From contig NZ_CP023278.1 in NCBI RefSeq assembly GCF_002896875.1, positions 3,658,001 to 3,722,000 on the forward strand: 64,000 bases of DNA, in the 5' to 3' direction. Under the pieces are notes generated by a model, which made no database searches, was not told the DNA's origin, and saw nothing but the letters and a program-made list of their open reading frames with translations. The position numbers and the translations under genes were made by a program. Source of the stretch: Nostoc sp. CENA543 (GTDB lineage Bacteria > Cyanobacteriota > Cyanobacteriia > Cyanobacteriales > Nostocaceae). Numbering within the stretch: the first letter of the stretch is position 1; every line of letters starts with the position of its first letter. Below, in pieces: positions 18,419-26,718 of this stretch.

Positions 18419-19459
18419 ATGATTAACCGCCGTCGTTTTATCAATTTTGCCACATCTAGTGTAGGTGGTTTTTCCTTGGCTTATCTGTTGGGAAGTTGTA
18501 GCCAACAAAGCCAACAGAATGTGGCAAATAGTAGCAGTTCTCTGGAGATCAAAACTAAAGTTCTCCGCATGGGTTATCAAAGTGCAGGGGATCTCGTCCG
18601 CAATCGGCAAGTTTTGGAGAAACGCTTAGATCCATTAGGAATCAAGGTTGAATGGTTACAATTTGCCCAAGGGCCTCAACTTATGGAAGGGATGGCGGCC
18701 CGTAGGGTTGATGTGGGATCAGTGGGAGAAACACCGCCAATTTTTGCCCAAGTCGCTGGTTCAGAAATTGTTTACGTCGTTGGTACGCAAAGAACCGCAA
18801 CAACCGGCAGAAGTAGTGTGATTGCTGTTCCTCCAGAGTCCCCGCTACAAAAGCTTGAGGAGATTAAGGGACAAGAAGTATATTTTCAAAAAGGCTCGGC
18901 ATCACATTATTTTATACTAAGAGCTTTGCAGTCAATTGGTTTGACCATCAAAGACATTAAAATCAAGAGTATTCCGAATGTTGAAGCTAGGGCTGCTTTT
19001 ATCGAAGGGAAAATACCTGTTTGGGTGAGTGGAGATCCCCACTATGCGATCGCCCAAGAAATGGGTCGCATTCGTGTTCTTAGAGATGGTGTAGGGCTAG
19101 ATACTCCTGGTGGTTACTACGTCGCTGACAGGAAATTTGCACAAGAAAATCCTGGAGTGCTGAAAATAGTGATTGAAGAACTTCATGCCCTTGATAAATG
19201 GGCGGAAGCAAATCGAGATGAAGTGAAAAAATTGATGATCACAGAACAAAAACTTAAGCCAGATGTAGCTGACAAAGTCATGTCTCGTCGTACTTTCGCT
19301 GGACGTAGAGGATTAAGTCCTGCATTGATAGCAGAACAACAACGTGTAGCAGATTTGTTCTTTGAAACAGGTGTTATTCCTAAAAAAATTGATATTAAAG
19401 AAGCCTTACTTCCATCTGATTTGTATGCTGCTATTACACCAGCAGAAATTATGGTTTAG
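18419..19459 (+). CDS. ssuA: Sulfonate-type ABC substrate-binding lipoprotein (SsuA copy 1)
   Basis: 346 residues. The N-terminus MINRRRFINFATSS has a twin-arginine-like pattern and runs into a lipobox LLGSC with Cys at about residue 24, so a membrane-anchored lipoprotein is expected. The mature part is an SBP_bac_3/NMT1-like fold: LRMGYQSAGDLV, QFAQGPQLMEGMAA, DVGSVGETPPIFAQ and FQKGSASHYFILRAL, as in SsuA. The start is ATG at 18419. The frame is open upstream to a TTG at 18359, but that part is the end of the inverted-repeat element and lies before the signal sequence. A paralogue with the same motifs lies at 21993. It should feed SsuBC. Confidence 0.88.
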   Translation: MINRRRFINFATSSVGGFSLAYLLGSCSQQSQQNVANSSSSLEIKTKVLRMGYQSAGDLVRNRQVLEKRLDPLGIKVEWLQFAQGPQLMEGMAARRVDVGSVGETPPIFAQVAGSEIVYVVGTQRTATTGRSSVIAVPPESPLQKLEEIKGQEVYFQKGSASHYFILRALQSIGLTIKDIKIKSIPNVEARAAFIEGKIPVWVSGDPHYAIAQEMGRIRVLRDGVGLDTPGGYYVADRKFAQENPGVLKIVIEELHALDKWAEANRDEVKKLMITEQKLKPDVADKVMSRRTFAGRRGLSPALIAEQQRVADLFFETGVIPKKIDIKEALLPSDLYAAITPAEIMV

Positions 19460-19558
19460 ATGATGTTTTGAGAAACATTACAAACTGTTGTATGTTCAGA
19501 TGAAAGTATTGAACAGGAATTTTGCACATTTTCTCATCAGAATTATTTAACTAGATGG

Positions 19559-19577
19559 GGCGGCTAAATCAGCCGTC
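19559..19577 (+). terminator. Possible terminator after ssuA copy 1
   Basis: GGCGGCT, loop AAATC and AGCCGTC form a 7-bp stem with one G-U pair, followed by TATTTCCATTTT. It lies about 100 bp after the ssuA stop. The T run is interrupted, so the call is tentative. Confidence 0.4.
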
Positions 19578-19640
19578 TATTTCCATTTTCTGTGAACAAG
19601 CTATTAATTGTGAATCGCTATAAATGCGAGATCAAATTGC

Positions 19641-21464
19641 ATGACAAAGAAGGTAAGAATTTCTAAATCTTTTCAACGTGCTGCTAATGCACCAAATTTG
19701 CCTGATACACCATTTCGATTTATTTGTTATTTTGTGAACCAGTTTCGATGGTGGTATTTAGCAATGGTCATTTCGGAGATACTGCACGCCACTTGCGGAA
19801 TTATGCTCCCCTATGCGATAGGTGAAATTATTCGTAGCGTGACGCGATCGCCTGGAAATAACCAGCAAATTTTTGCTGCTATTAGCCAACCCTTGATGCT
19901 GTTCACCGCTTTAAGTGTCGGTGAAGTTGTCTTTGGACGAACAGCCGGACTATTGCAAACCATCCTTCATCCCATTCATCGGCAACATATTGTCCGTTCT
20001 CTATATGCTTACTTGCAACATCATTCCCATCGTTACCTGAGCAGTAGTTTTGCTGGCGCATTAGCACATCGCATCGGTGAAACTTCTTTGGGTGTAACTC
20101 AGACAATGCAAATGCTGATTACGGAATTTATGTCTGTGATCATTGTGTATATTGTCTCCACGATTTTGTTGTATCGTGTATATCCTCCTCTGGCTGCATT
20201 TGTGGGTGTGTGGGCAGTTTTGTTTATCAGTATTTCCTTTTGGCTGGCGACTCGCTGCCGAATTTACTCCCGCCGAGCCGCATCTGCTAGAAGTGAGACG
20301 ACTGGTATAATTGTAGACGCGGTAACAAATCTCAGCAGTAGCCGATTATTTGCTCGTTTGGGTTTTGAAAGACGTTATTTAAATGAGCAATTAAGGCACG
20401 AACTCAAAGAGGTGAGAAAGTCTAATTGGTATTCGGAGCGAATTCGCTGGTTTCAGTTCATCTCAGCCGCAATTTTGAAAATCGGGACTTTATATTACTC
20501 ACTTTCGCTGTGGAGTCAAGGATTAATTGCGGCGGCTGACTTTGTTGTAGCGACTAGCTTATCATTACTAATTATTAGTGAAGCCCGAAATTTAAGCCGA
20601 CGGTTTATTGAATTTTTTGAACACATCGGTAATGTTGCTAACGGTGTGCATACCATTGTTCAACCCCATGAGTTGATTGATCGCGAGCAAGCGGTCGCTC
20701 ACCCCATTACCCAAGGTAAAATTGAATTTCGGCAAGTCAATTTTAGCTACACAGATGGGAAGAAAGTCTTTGAGAATCTTTCGATCACGATCAAACCAGG
20801 AGAAAGAGTTGGCTTAGTGGGCTTTTCCGGTTCTGGAAAATCCACCTTTGTGAATTTGATTTTACGTTTATTTGATCCACAATCAGGACAAATTCTGATT
20901 GATGGGGTCGATATTCAAGATATGACTCAGGATGCTCTCCACGCGCAAATTAGCTTGATTCCGCAAGACCCCTCCCTATTTCATCGCACATTGATAGAAA
21001 ATATTCGTTACGGACGCATAGATGCAACCGATGAGGAAGTGATTGCAGCCGCACGCAAGGCTTATGCTCACGATTTTATTTGCCAAATCCAAGACGGTTA
21101 TCATTCCTTGGTAGGTGAACGTGGTGTCAAACTATCTGGAGGACAAAGACAACGAATTGCGATCGCGCGGGTAATTCTCAAAGATGCTCCTATTCTCATC
21201 TTGGATGAAGCTACATCTAGCCTCGATTCCATTACAGAAAAAGCAATTCAAGACACTTTAGATTTAGTCATGGATGGAAAAACTGTTATTGTAGTGGCTC
21301 ACAGGTTATCTACGATTGCCCATCTAGATCGTATCTTGGTATTTGATCGAGGTCGCATTGTCGAAGATGATTGTCATGATAATTTATTGGCAAATCGTGG
21401 TGCTTACTACAGGTTATGGAAAATGCAGGCTGGTGGATTTTTACCTGTAGAAATAAATAATTAA
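19641..21464 (+). CDS. ABC exporter, fused membrane and ATPase domains
   Basis: 607 residues with a type-I exporter layout. About six TM segments span 25-320. The nucleotide-binding domain from 360 has Walker A GFSGSGKST (394-402), LIPQDPSLFHRT, signature [13 protein letters not shown], Walker B ILILDEATSSLDS and H-loop VAHRLST. It resembles MsbA/McjD-like half-transporters that form homodimers and export lipids, peptides or drugs. The substrate is unknown. Its place between two ssuA-type genes on the same strand suggests a shared regulon, but the gaps (180 and 530 bp) argue against a single tight operon. Confidence 0.87.
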   Translation: MTKKVRISKSFQRAANAPNLPDTPFRFICYFVNQFRWWYLAMVISEILHATCGIMLPYAIGEIIRSVTRSPGNNQQIFAAISQPLMLFTALSVGEVVFGRTAGLLQTILHPIHRQHIVRSLYAYLQHHSHRYLSSSFAGALAHRIGETSLGVTQTMQMLITEFMSVIIVYIVSTILLYRVYPPLAAFVGVWAVLFISISFWLATRCRIYSRRAASARSETTGIIVDAVTNLSSSRLFARLGFERRYLNEQLRHELKEVRKSNWYSERIRWFQFISAAILKIGTLYYSLSLWSQGLIAAADFVVATSLSLLIISEARNLSRRFIEFFEHIGNVANGVHTIVQPHELIDREQAVAHPITQGKIEFRQVNFSYTDGKKVFENLSITIKPGERVGLVGFSGSGKSTFVNLILRLFDPQSGQILIDGVDIQDMTQDALHAQISLIPQDPSLFHRTLIENIRYGRIDATDEEVIAAARKAYAHDFICQIQDGYHSLVGERGVKLSGGQRQRIAIARVILKDAPILILDEATSSLDSITEKAIQDTLDLVMDGKTVIVVAHRLSTIAHLDRILVFDRGRIVEDDCHDNLLANRGAYYRLWKMQAGGFLPVEINN

Positions 21465-21591
21465 AATTTATCCAAAATTACTCAAAGGGATGAAAGTAAA
21501 CACCTTACTTTTATCCTTGTTGTTTTTGTAGAAAAGAACTATATAACAATACTTGATTTTGGGCAAATTATTATGGTAATCTGTCTTTAAA

Positions 21592-21633
21592 TAATTAACT
21601 ACGGTTTATTTATAGACAAAACGTAGTTAATTA
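21592..21633 (+). terminator. AT-rich hairpin after ABC exporter
   Basis: TAATTAACTACG (21592-21603) and CGTAGTTAATTA (21622-21633) are a perfect 12-bp inverted repeat around an 18-nt loop. It lies about 130 bp after the exporter stop, inside a 528-bp gap before ssuA copy 2. No T run follows, so it may be a repeat or an RNA-stability hairpin. The rest of the gap holds nothing recognisable. Confidence 0.35.
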
Positions 21634-21992
21634 CTTGGATAATTAAAATACTTGGCAAAAATATATTGGTTCTTGCATTAGTTTTATGGCACGGCATTAA
21701 AATAGCCATTTTATAGAAAGGCTCAAAAAAATCAAATCCAATCATAGCAAGGAACATAAGCTGTGATTAGATTTTATTTATTATTCGACTCCATAAAAGA
21801 ACCTGAAGAGCCAATATATTTTGGTCAAACCAAATAGCTCCTTATCCGACAACATTGCTTTGTGATGTAGAGTTGCGTAACTCTCACATTATTTTCTAAT
21901 TTGATCAAATCGATGTTTATGTTAATAAATATCGACTTGAAGGCTTTAACTTCGTTAACAAACATAATCTCAACCTCTGTTAGCAAGAAATC

Positions 21993-23183
21993 ATGTTCAC
22001 TAGTAAATCTCAACCTCACAAAATTTGGCGGCGTTTGACATCAGTCTTAGTACCAGGACTATTAACTCTAGGGTTAGTCAGTTATACGGCAGAAGCAACA
22101 AAAACTACAACCCAAGCGGTGAATAAAACACTAATAACTAATGGCAATACCACAATATCTAATAGCAATCAGGCTGAATTATCCGAACTCCAAGTATCAA
22201 AATTAAATGCCACATTACTTCCAATATCTCCAAGCTTAGTGGCTCAAGCATCAAACAAAAATAGGCAAGGAATTAAAACTAATGTACTTAGAATGGGGTA
22301 TCAACAAGCTGGTGATTTAGTTAGAATTACCGGAGTTTTGGAAAAGCGGCTAGAACCTCTGGGTGTCAAGGTAGAATGGGCACAATTTGCTCAAGGACCC
22401 CAGTTGATGGAGGCCATGAATGTAGGCAGAATTGACTTAGGTTCTGTGGGAGAGACTCCCCCGATTTTTGCTCAAGCAGCTGGTGCGCCAATTGTTTATG
22501 TTGTTGGTTCACAACGTACTGCAAATAGTGGTAAAGGTAGTGCGATCGCAGTACCTCCAGACTCTCCAATTAAAAGCGTCAGAGATTTGAAAGGAAAAAC
22601 AGTAGTTTTCCAAAGAGGTTCTGCTTCTCATTATTTTATCCTGAGAGCTTTGGAAGAAGTGGGTTTAAAACCCAATGACATTAAAATCCAAAGTATTCCT
22701 AACGTAGAAGCATCTAGTGCATTTCTAGAAGGAAAAATTCCTGTTTGGGTCACAGGCGATCCTCATTTAGCAAGAGCAGAGAAATTAGGTAAGGTAAGGA
22801 TTATTAGAAATGCCCAAGGTCTTGATACTCCTGGTAGTTACTATGTTGGACTGAGGAAGTTTGCCATTGATAACCCTACATTACTGCGAATAGTCATTGA
22901 AGAAATCGATAAAATCCAACGCTGGGCGCAAGCAAATCCCAAAGAGACTGCCAAGCTAGTAGGACAACATCAAAAACTACCTCCAGACGTGATGGATTTG
23001 GTTCTTAGTCGTCGCTCTTACGGCTTAAGAGCTATTACTCCAGAGTTAATCAGAGAGCAGCAGCGAATCGCTGATTACTTCCATAAAAATGGTGTGATTC
23101 CCAAACGAATTAATATTCAGGAAGCTACGTTGACACAGCAACAGTACGCAACCATTACTCCACCATCAATCAGCCGAAGATAG
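21993..23183 (+). CDS. ssuA: Sulfonate-type ABC substrate-binding protein (SsuA copy 2)
   Basis: 396 residues. A signal peptide (WRRLTSVLVPGLLTLGLVSY, then an Ala-rich site near residue 34) lacks a lipobox, so the product should be freely periplasmic. Residues 35-90 are a polar, Thr/Asn-rich linker not present in copy 1. The binding domain from about residue 92 matches copy 1 motif for motif (LRMGYQQAGDLV, QFAQGPQLMEAM, DLGSVGETPPIFAQ, FQRGSASHYFILRAL, IPVWVTGDPH). The two copies clearly arose by duplication and now differ in anchoring. It probably serves SsuBC, perhaps with different ligands. There is no obvious terminator after it. Confidence 0.88.
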   Translation: MFTSKSQPHKIWRRLTSVLVPGLLTLGLVSYTAEATKTTTQAVNKTLITNGNTTISNSNQAELSELQVSKLNATLLPISPSLVAQASNKNRQGIKTNVLRMGYQQAGDLVRITGVLEKRLEPLGVKVEWAQFAQGPQLMEAMNVGRIDLGSVGETPPIFAQAAGAPIVYVVGSQRTANSGKGSAIAVPPDSPIKSVRDLKGKTVVFQRGSASHYFILRALEEVGLKPNDIKIQSIPNVEASSAFLEGKIPVWVTGDPHLARAEKLGKVRIIRNAQGLDTPGSYYVGLRKFAIDNPTLLRIVIEEIDKIQRWAQANPKETAKLVGQHQKLPPDVMDLVLSRRSYGLRAITPELIREQQRIADYFHKNGVIPKRINIQEATLTQQQYATITPPSISRR

Positions 23184-23618
23184 GAGCAAAAAAAATCTCG
23201 GTGAAGTCCATTCGACATCTCAGCTAAGATATATAGCGGATTGCCACCGGATAGAGTACAGATTCATCCGCCTTAATCTGGGTTTAATTATTTTGCCTGT
23301 ACCTCACTCACGTTGAAAACCCCTATGAATCAATTCAAAATTAAAGACAGCCATCCACAAGGGGGAGTGGCGTGAACGGGTTTCCCGACTTAAGAAAACT
23401 GGCGTTGGGGTTTCTACCTACCTTGAGTAACAAGGATTTTTTCTCTGAAGAGACGCTACGTGTAGCGGTACGAAGTACGGTTTTGAACCTATACTTTTTC
23501 CGATAAATAAGCCGTTTTACCTTTAATTTTGAATATTAGCAGGGGGCAGAGGGGAAATATTTTCACCCTTGCCCCCTGCTCCCTGTCCCTCATTTCCTTC
23601 TAGAGGCGTAATTGTCAA
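23184..23618. other. Repeat-rich convergent intergenic region
   Basis: Holds an AATTCAAAATT unit, a diverged GAGACGCTACG...GCGG motif near 23450, and an inverted pair GCAGGGGGCA / TGCCCCCTGC around 23540-23582. The last could fold as a long hairpin between converging genes. No ORF was recognised. Confidence 0.45.
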
Positions 23619-23957
23619 CTAAACTTCAATTAACTTAAAACCCCAAGGTTTGAGTGCAGCTAAAGCAATTTCTTTATCTATCCCTTCGTAGACTTCCCAT
23701 TCTAGGGGATGGTCTTTTGGGTGTCCGTCGCCTACATTTCCCGCAACCTTAATAATGGGACAATTGACCAGGCGATCGCGCTCTAATCTTTTAGGGATGG
23801 CTAACTGAACCTTACGACCGATAAATTTTACTGTACTATCTTTGGCCACAGACTCACGAATTAAACAGATATCACCAGCCGTTCCCCAAGTGGTTTCGTA
23901 GATATGGAGAAACGATATATAGGTTTCTGGTTTGATGGTTCTTTTGAAAACTTTCAT
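23619..23957 (-). CDS. Conserved-looking hypothetical protein next to polyferredoxin fusion
   Basis: 112 residues, no signal peptide, no membrane segment, and no family recognised. It is mixed alpha/beta in appearance with a basic, hydrophobic pattern and a motif GNVGDGHPKDHPLEWEVY. It starts 36 bp after the stop of the 842-residue fusion gene on the same strand, so the two are probably co-transcribed and may work together. Two cysteines are present but no metal motif is visible. Confidence 0.65.
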   Translation of the reverse strand: MKVFKRTIKPETYISFLHIYETTWGTAGDICLIRESVAKDSTVKFIGRKVQLAIPKRLERDRLVNCPIIKVAGNVGDGHPKDHPLEWEVYEGIDKEIALAALKPWGFKLIEV

Positions 23958-23993
23958 GGTCTGTCATCCTAAGATTGAGGAGCGAAAAAGTTG

Positions 23994-26522
23994 CTAAAAC
24001 ACGATAATCATCCACATACTAGCAGCCAGTCCCAGAACTGTGAAATGTTGCCAAAGCATATTTTTCCAAGGTTGTTTCGCAATCTTCTGGGTTAATACCA
24101 TCGTTAACAATACTGAAAATATTAAAACGCTACCTTGTAAGAAAGCAATGACTGCGGGGTGTGCTACCAACACGGGTAATTGTTCGCTGTGTAAGCCAAA
24201 GGTAGCAAAGGTGACTGGCAAAATTTTTCCCCCTTCGCCCAAACCCAAACGCAGGTAATGGGCTAAGTTTCCGCCTAAGACTAGGGGTAAATAACCATAG
24301 GCGAGTTCGATAAATTTGCGGGGTTTGCGGCGAGGATTGAATAATTTCATGCAACCATAGGCAATAAATACTACTACCGCCGGTGTTAATAAGGCGAGAA
24401 TAGATATAGCTAAATGTAGCCAAAATTGAGTTAAATCTAACTGTAAACCCAAGCTAGCTTGCAATTCCGGTAAACGATGGAGATATATTGCCCCCAATAG
24501 TAGTAATAATAATGCCACTTCATGATTGTAGGGTACATGAGTTGTCCAGAGTTCAATTCCTGGGGGACGTAAGTTAAATTCAACGGAACGATGGGGACAG
24601 GCTTTTAAACAAGTCATGCACAATACACAATCTCGATTATCTTCTAACTGGGCGGGATGGGAATATAAAGGACAACCGTCGGTTTCCATCCCTTCCCCCT
24701 TTTCCGCACCACCTTTATAACATTGATAGGTAGTGCAGGTTGCAGAACATATCCCCTGCTGCGCCCGTAGTTCCGTCATGGAGAGTTTAGCAAATAAACC
24801 ATTCATCCCCCCAATGGGACAAAGATAACGACACCAAAACCGCCTTTCAAACAAGGCGGAAAAAATCATTGCCCCAGAGGTAATTAATAGGAGTAGACAA
24901 GCACAAAGATAGGCGGTGTTTTCTAAATCCCACAGTTCTTCCCAGAGAAAAATTAACGTAAATAAGCCAAATAAAAACCAACCGCCCCATTTTTCTGCTT
25001 TTTCTCGTGGCCAGCGTTGCAATTGGCGGGGGAATAACCACAAAGATAATTTTTGAGTGATTTCGCCGTAAATCATGAACGGACAAACAGCACACCACAC
25101 CCGCCCTAAAAAGGGGAAAACTAATAAAACTAGAGGCCACCACCAAGCCCAAAATAAATTTAAAGCAAAATTGCGATCGCGTGTTTGTGGCCCAACAAAC
25201 AACACACCGACAACTAACGCAAATGCTGCCACAGTAAAGCCATAGTTAATTTTATCTGGCCACCAATCACTCCGTAAAAACCGCCGCAACCCAGGATAGA
25301 GATTTAACAAATTGACGCGAAATTGCTTTTTCTTAGTTTCCGCCGACCAGAAAATTTCCTCTGTTAACTCGCTACCCTTCCCGACTTGCACAATTGCCCG
25401 TTCTACAAGGTTTTTCAACTCCTTGAGGTTGCCAGGGAAATCGTAAGATTGGAGACGACGCAAAGCTTCAGGGGTAATGTGGGGTTTAGTCAGACCACGC
25501 GATCGCACATACAAACTGGTGTAATATTCTACCTGGGCTTGAATATCTGCTTTCCGCACCCGTAGCGGCGGAACTTTAATCACATGACCTACACAGCGTT
25601 CAATTTGAGACTGGGCTTTTTCCGCAACTATTAAAATTCTGGCTTTACTAGTGCGGGGTGCTGCTGTTGGTTCTCCTGGCCGAGTTACGGGGGTGTAAGT
25701 GTTAGTTTTGAGTAACTGCGCTACAGGTTGTAATAACTCTGGTGGTAATTCCTGAAGATTGTTTAAAATTAAACTTCCTTCCCCTAGCCATTCTAATAGT
25801 CCTGGTTTTCCTCCAGCCCGACCAAATAAGTCTGCGCCGCTAGTTTGTAAAATTCCACAGTTAACTTTAATTATCGGTTCACGGCGTTTTGGCGAACCAA
25901 AGTGAATCAAAGCCGCAATATTATCTTTTTCTAAGCCTGGTTCGCCGAAAATTTCTACAGATTCTCTATCACCTGAAGCTTCGCGAATTTGTTCTCTGAG
26001 TCTGAGGGCGTAGCGACTCGTACCCACAATTCCCCGTTGGGCTTTCGTTACCAAATACGGCCGTAACGCCACGGAACGTTCTTGTTCATAAGTTAACGCA
26101 GATGTCACTTGGGCTAATTCTTGCGCTAACTGACGAGACAAAACCTGAGTAATTTCGGGATACTGATTAACTACATTACGGAACTCAGCCGCCGGAACAA
26201 CCCAAAGATGAGATTCAGTGACAGCTTTAATAGTGTATGGGGTAAATTCATCTAAAAGTAATTCTTTGAGGTTAATAACTGCACCTGGGAGAAAACCGCA
26301 AGGAAATACAGGATTATTTTTATGAGTGATTTCACTTTCTAGCTGACCATCTACCAGAATATAAAGTGCATTTGGGGGAGTATCTTCTAGGATGAGACTG
26401 TTTCCTTGGGGTATGACTTGGATTTGCATCAAGGGAGCGATCGCATTTAACACTGCGGATGAGAGAATCCCTAAAGTTGTGCGTTCCTGTAGCCAAATAA
26501 CCGTCTCTGGAGATTTAAGCAT
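23994..26522 (-). CDS. Fusion of cyclic-nucleotide-binding domain, degenerate NtrC-like AAA domain and NapH/NosR-type polyferredoxin
   Basis: 842 residues in three parts. Residues 15-135 resemble a CRP-like cNMP-binding beta-barrel (LYILVDGQLES, FLPGAVINLKELLL). Residues 160-385 match sigma-54-activator AAA domains, ending in YDFPGNLKELKNLVERAIV, but Walker A is GEPGLEKD (193-200), the second acidic site is LILNNLQEL, and the GAFTGA loop is missing. ATP hydrolysis and sigma-54 contact are therefore unlikely. Residues 420-842 have about seven or more TM spans. They carry CxxxCP-type motifs VWCAVCP (477-481) and CRYLCP (564-569), a Cys set at 592-601, and a 4Fe-4S motif CVLCMTCLKACP (632-643), as in NapH, NosR and CcoG. 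It is probably a membrane electron-transfer protein gated by a ligand. The electron donor and acceptor are unknown. Confidence 0.82.
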   Translation of the reverse strand: MLKSPETVIWLQERTTLGILSSAVLNAIAPLMQIQVIPQGNSLILEDTPPNALYILVDGQLESEITHKNNPVFPCGFLPGAVINLKELLLDEFTPYTIKAVTESHLWVVPAAEFRNVVNQYPEITQVLSRQLAQELAQVTSALTYEQERSVALRPYLVTKAQRGIVGTSRYALRLREQIREASGDRESVEIFGEPGLEKDNIAALIHFGSPKRREPIIKVNCGILQTSGADLFGRAGGKPGLLEWLGEGSLILNNLQELPPELLQPVAQLLKTNTYTPVTRPGEPTAAPRTSKARILIVAEKAQSQIERCVGHVIKVPPLRVRKADIQAQVEYYTSLYVRSRGLTKPHITPEALRRLQSYDFPGNLKELKNLVERAIVQVGKGSELTEEIFWSAETKKKQFRVNLLNLYPGLRRFLRSDWWPDKINYGFTVAAFALVVGVLFVGPQTRDRNFALNLFWAWWWPLVLLVFPFLGRVWCAVCPFMIYGEITQKLSLWLFPRQLQRWPREKAEKWGGWFLFGLFTLIFLWEELWDLENTAYLCACLLLLITSGAMIFSALFERRFWCRYLCPIGGMNGLFAKLSMTELRAQQGICSATCTTYQCYKGGAEKGEGMETDGCPLYSHPAQLEDNRDCVLCMTCLKACPHRSVEFNLRPPGIELWTTHVPYNHEVALLLLLLGAIYLHRLPELQASLGLQLDLTQFWLHLAISILALLTPAVVVFIAYGCMKLFNPRRKPRKFIELAYGYLPLVLGGNLAHYLRLGLGEGGKILPVTFATFGLHSEQLPVLVAHPAVIAFLQGSVLIFSVLLTMVLTQKIAKQPWKNMLWQHFTVLGLAASMWMIIVF

Positions 26523-26582
26523 AAGTTCCCCATTTTGCCTGCTTGCTGTATAACAGGAATTATCCCTGAAAACTGTTGTGTA

Positions 26583-26669
26583 ATGAGTGTATCGGATCTG
26601 CCTAATCTTTTAGTCCCCTTGGCGTTGTTGGGTTTAATTATCATAGCGGCAGTGTTTTTTAGTCGTTGA
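26583..26669 (+). CDS. Candidate 28-residue single-span membrane peptide
   Basis: ATG at 26583 opens a 28-codon frame: a short polar start MSVSDLPN, an uninterrupted hydrophobic run of about 17 residues (LVPLALLGLIIIAAVFF), and a polar SR end. This is the shape of the small one-helix subunits of photosynthetic complexes, but it does not match PetL/M/N, PsbM/T/X or PsaM/I as remembered. It lies in the divergent gap between the polyferredoxin fusion and the RTX gene. No strong Shine-Dalgarno sequence is seen. It could be chance. Confidence 0.3.
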   Translation: MSVSDLPNLLVPLALLGLIIIAAVFFSR

Positions 26670-26718
26670 TGGGGAATCCTCATATATATCGAGGTTACAT
26701 TTACCCCATCACTAAAAT

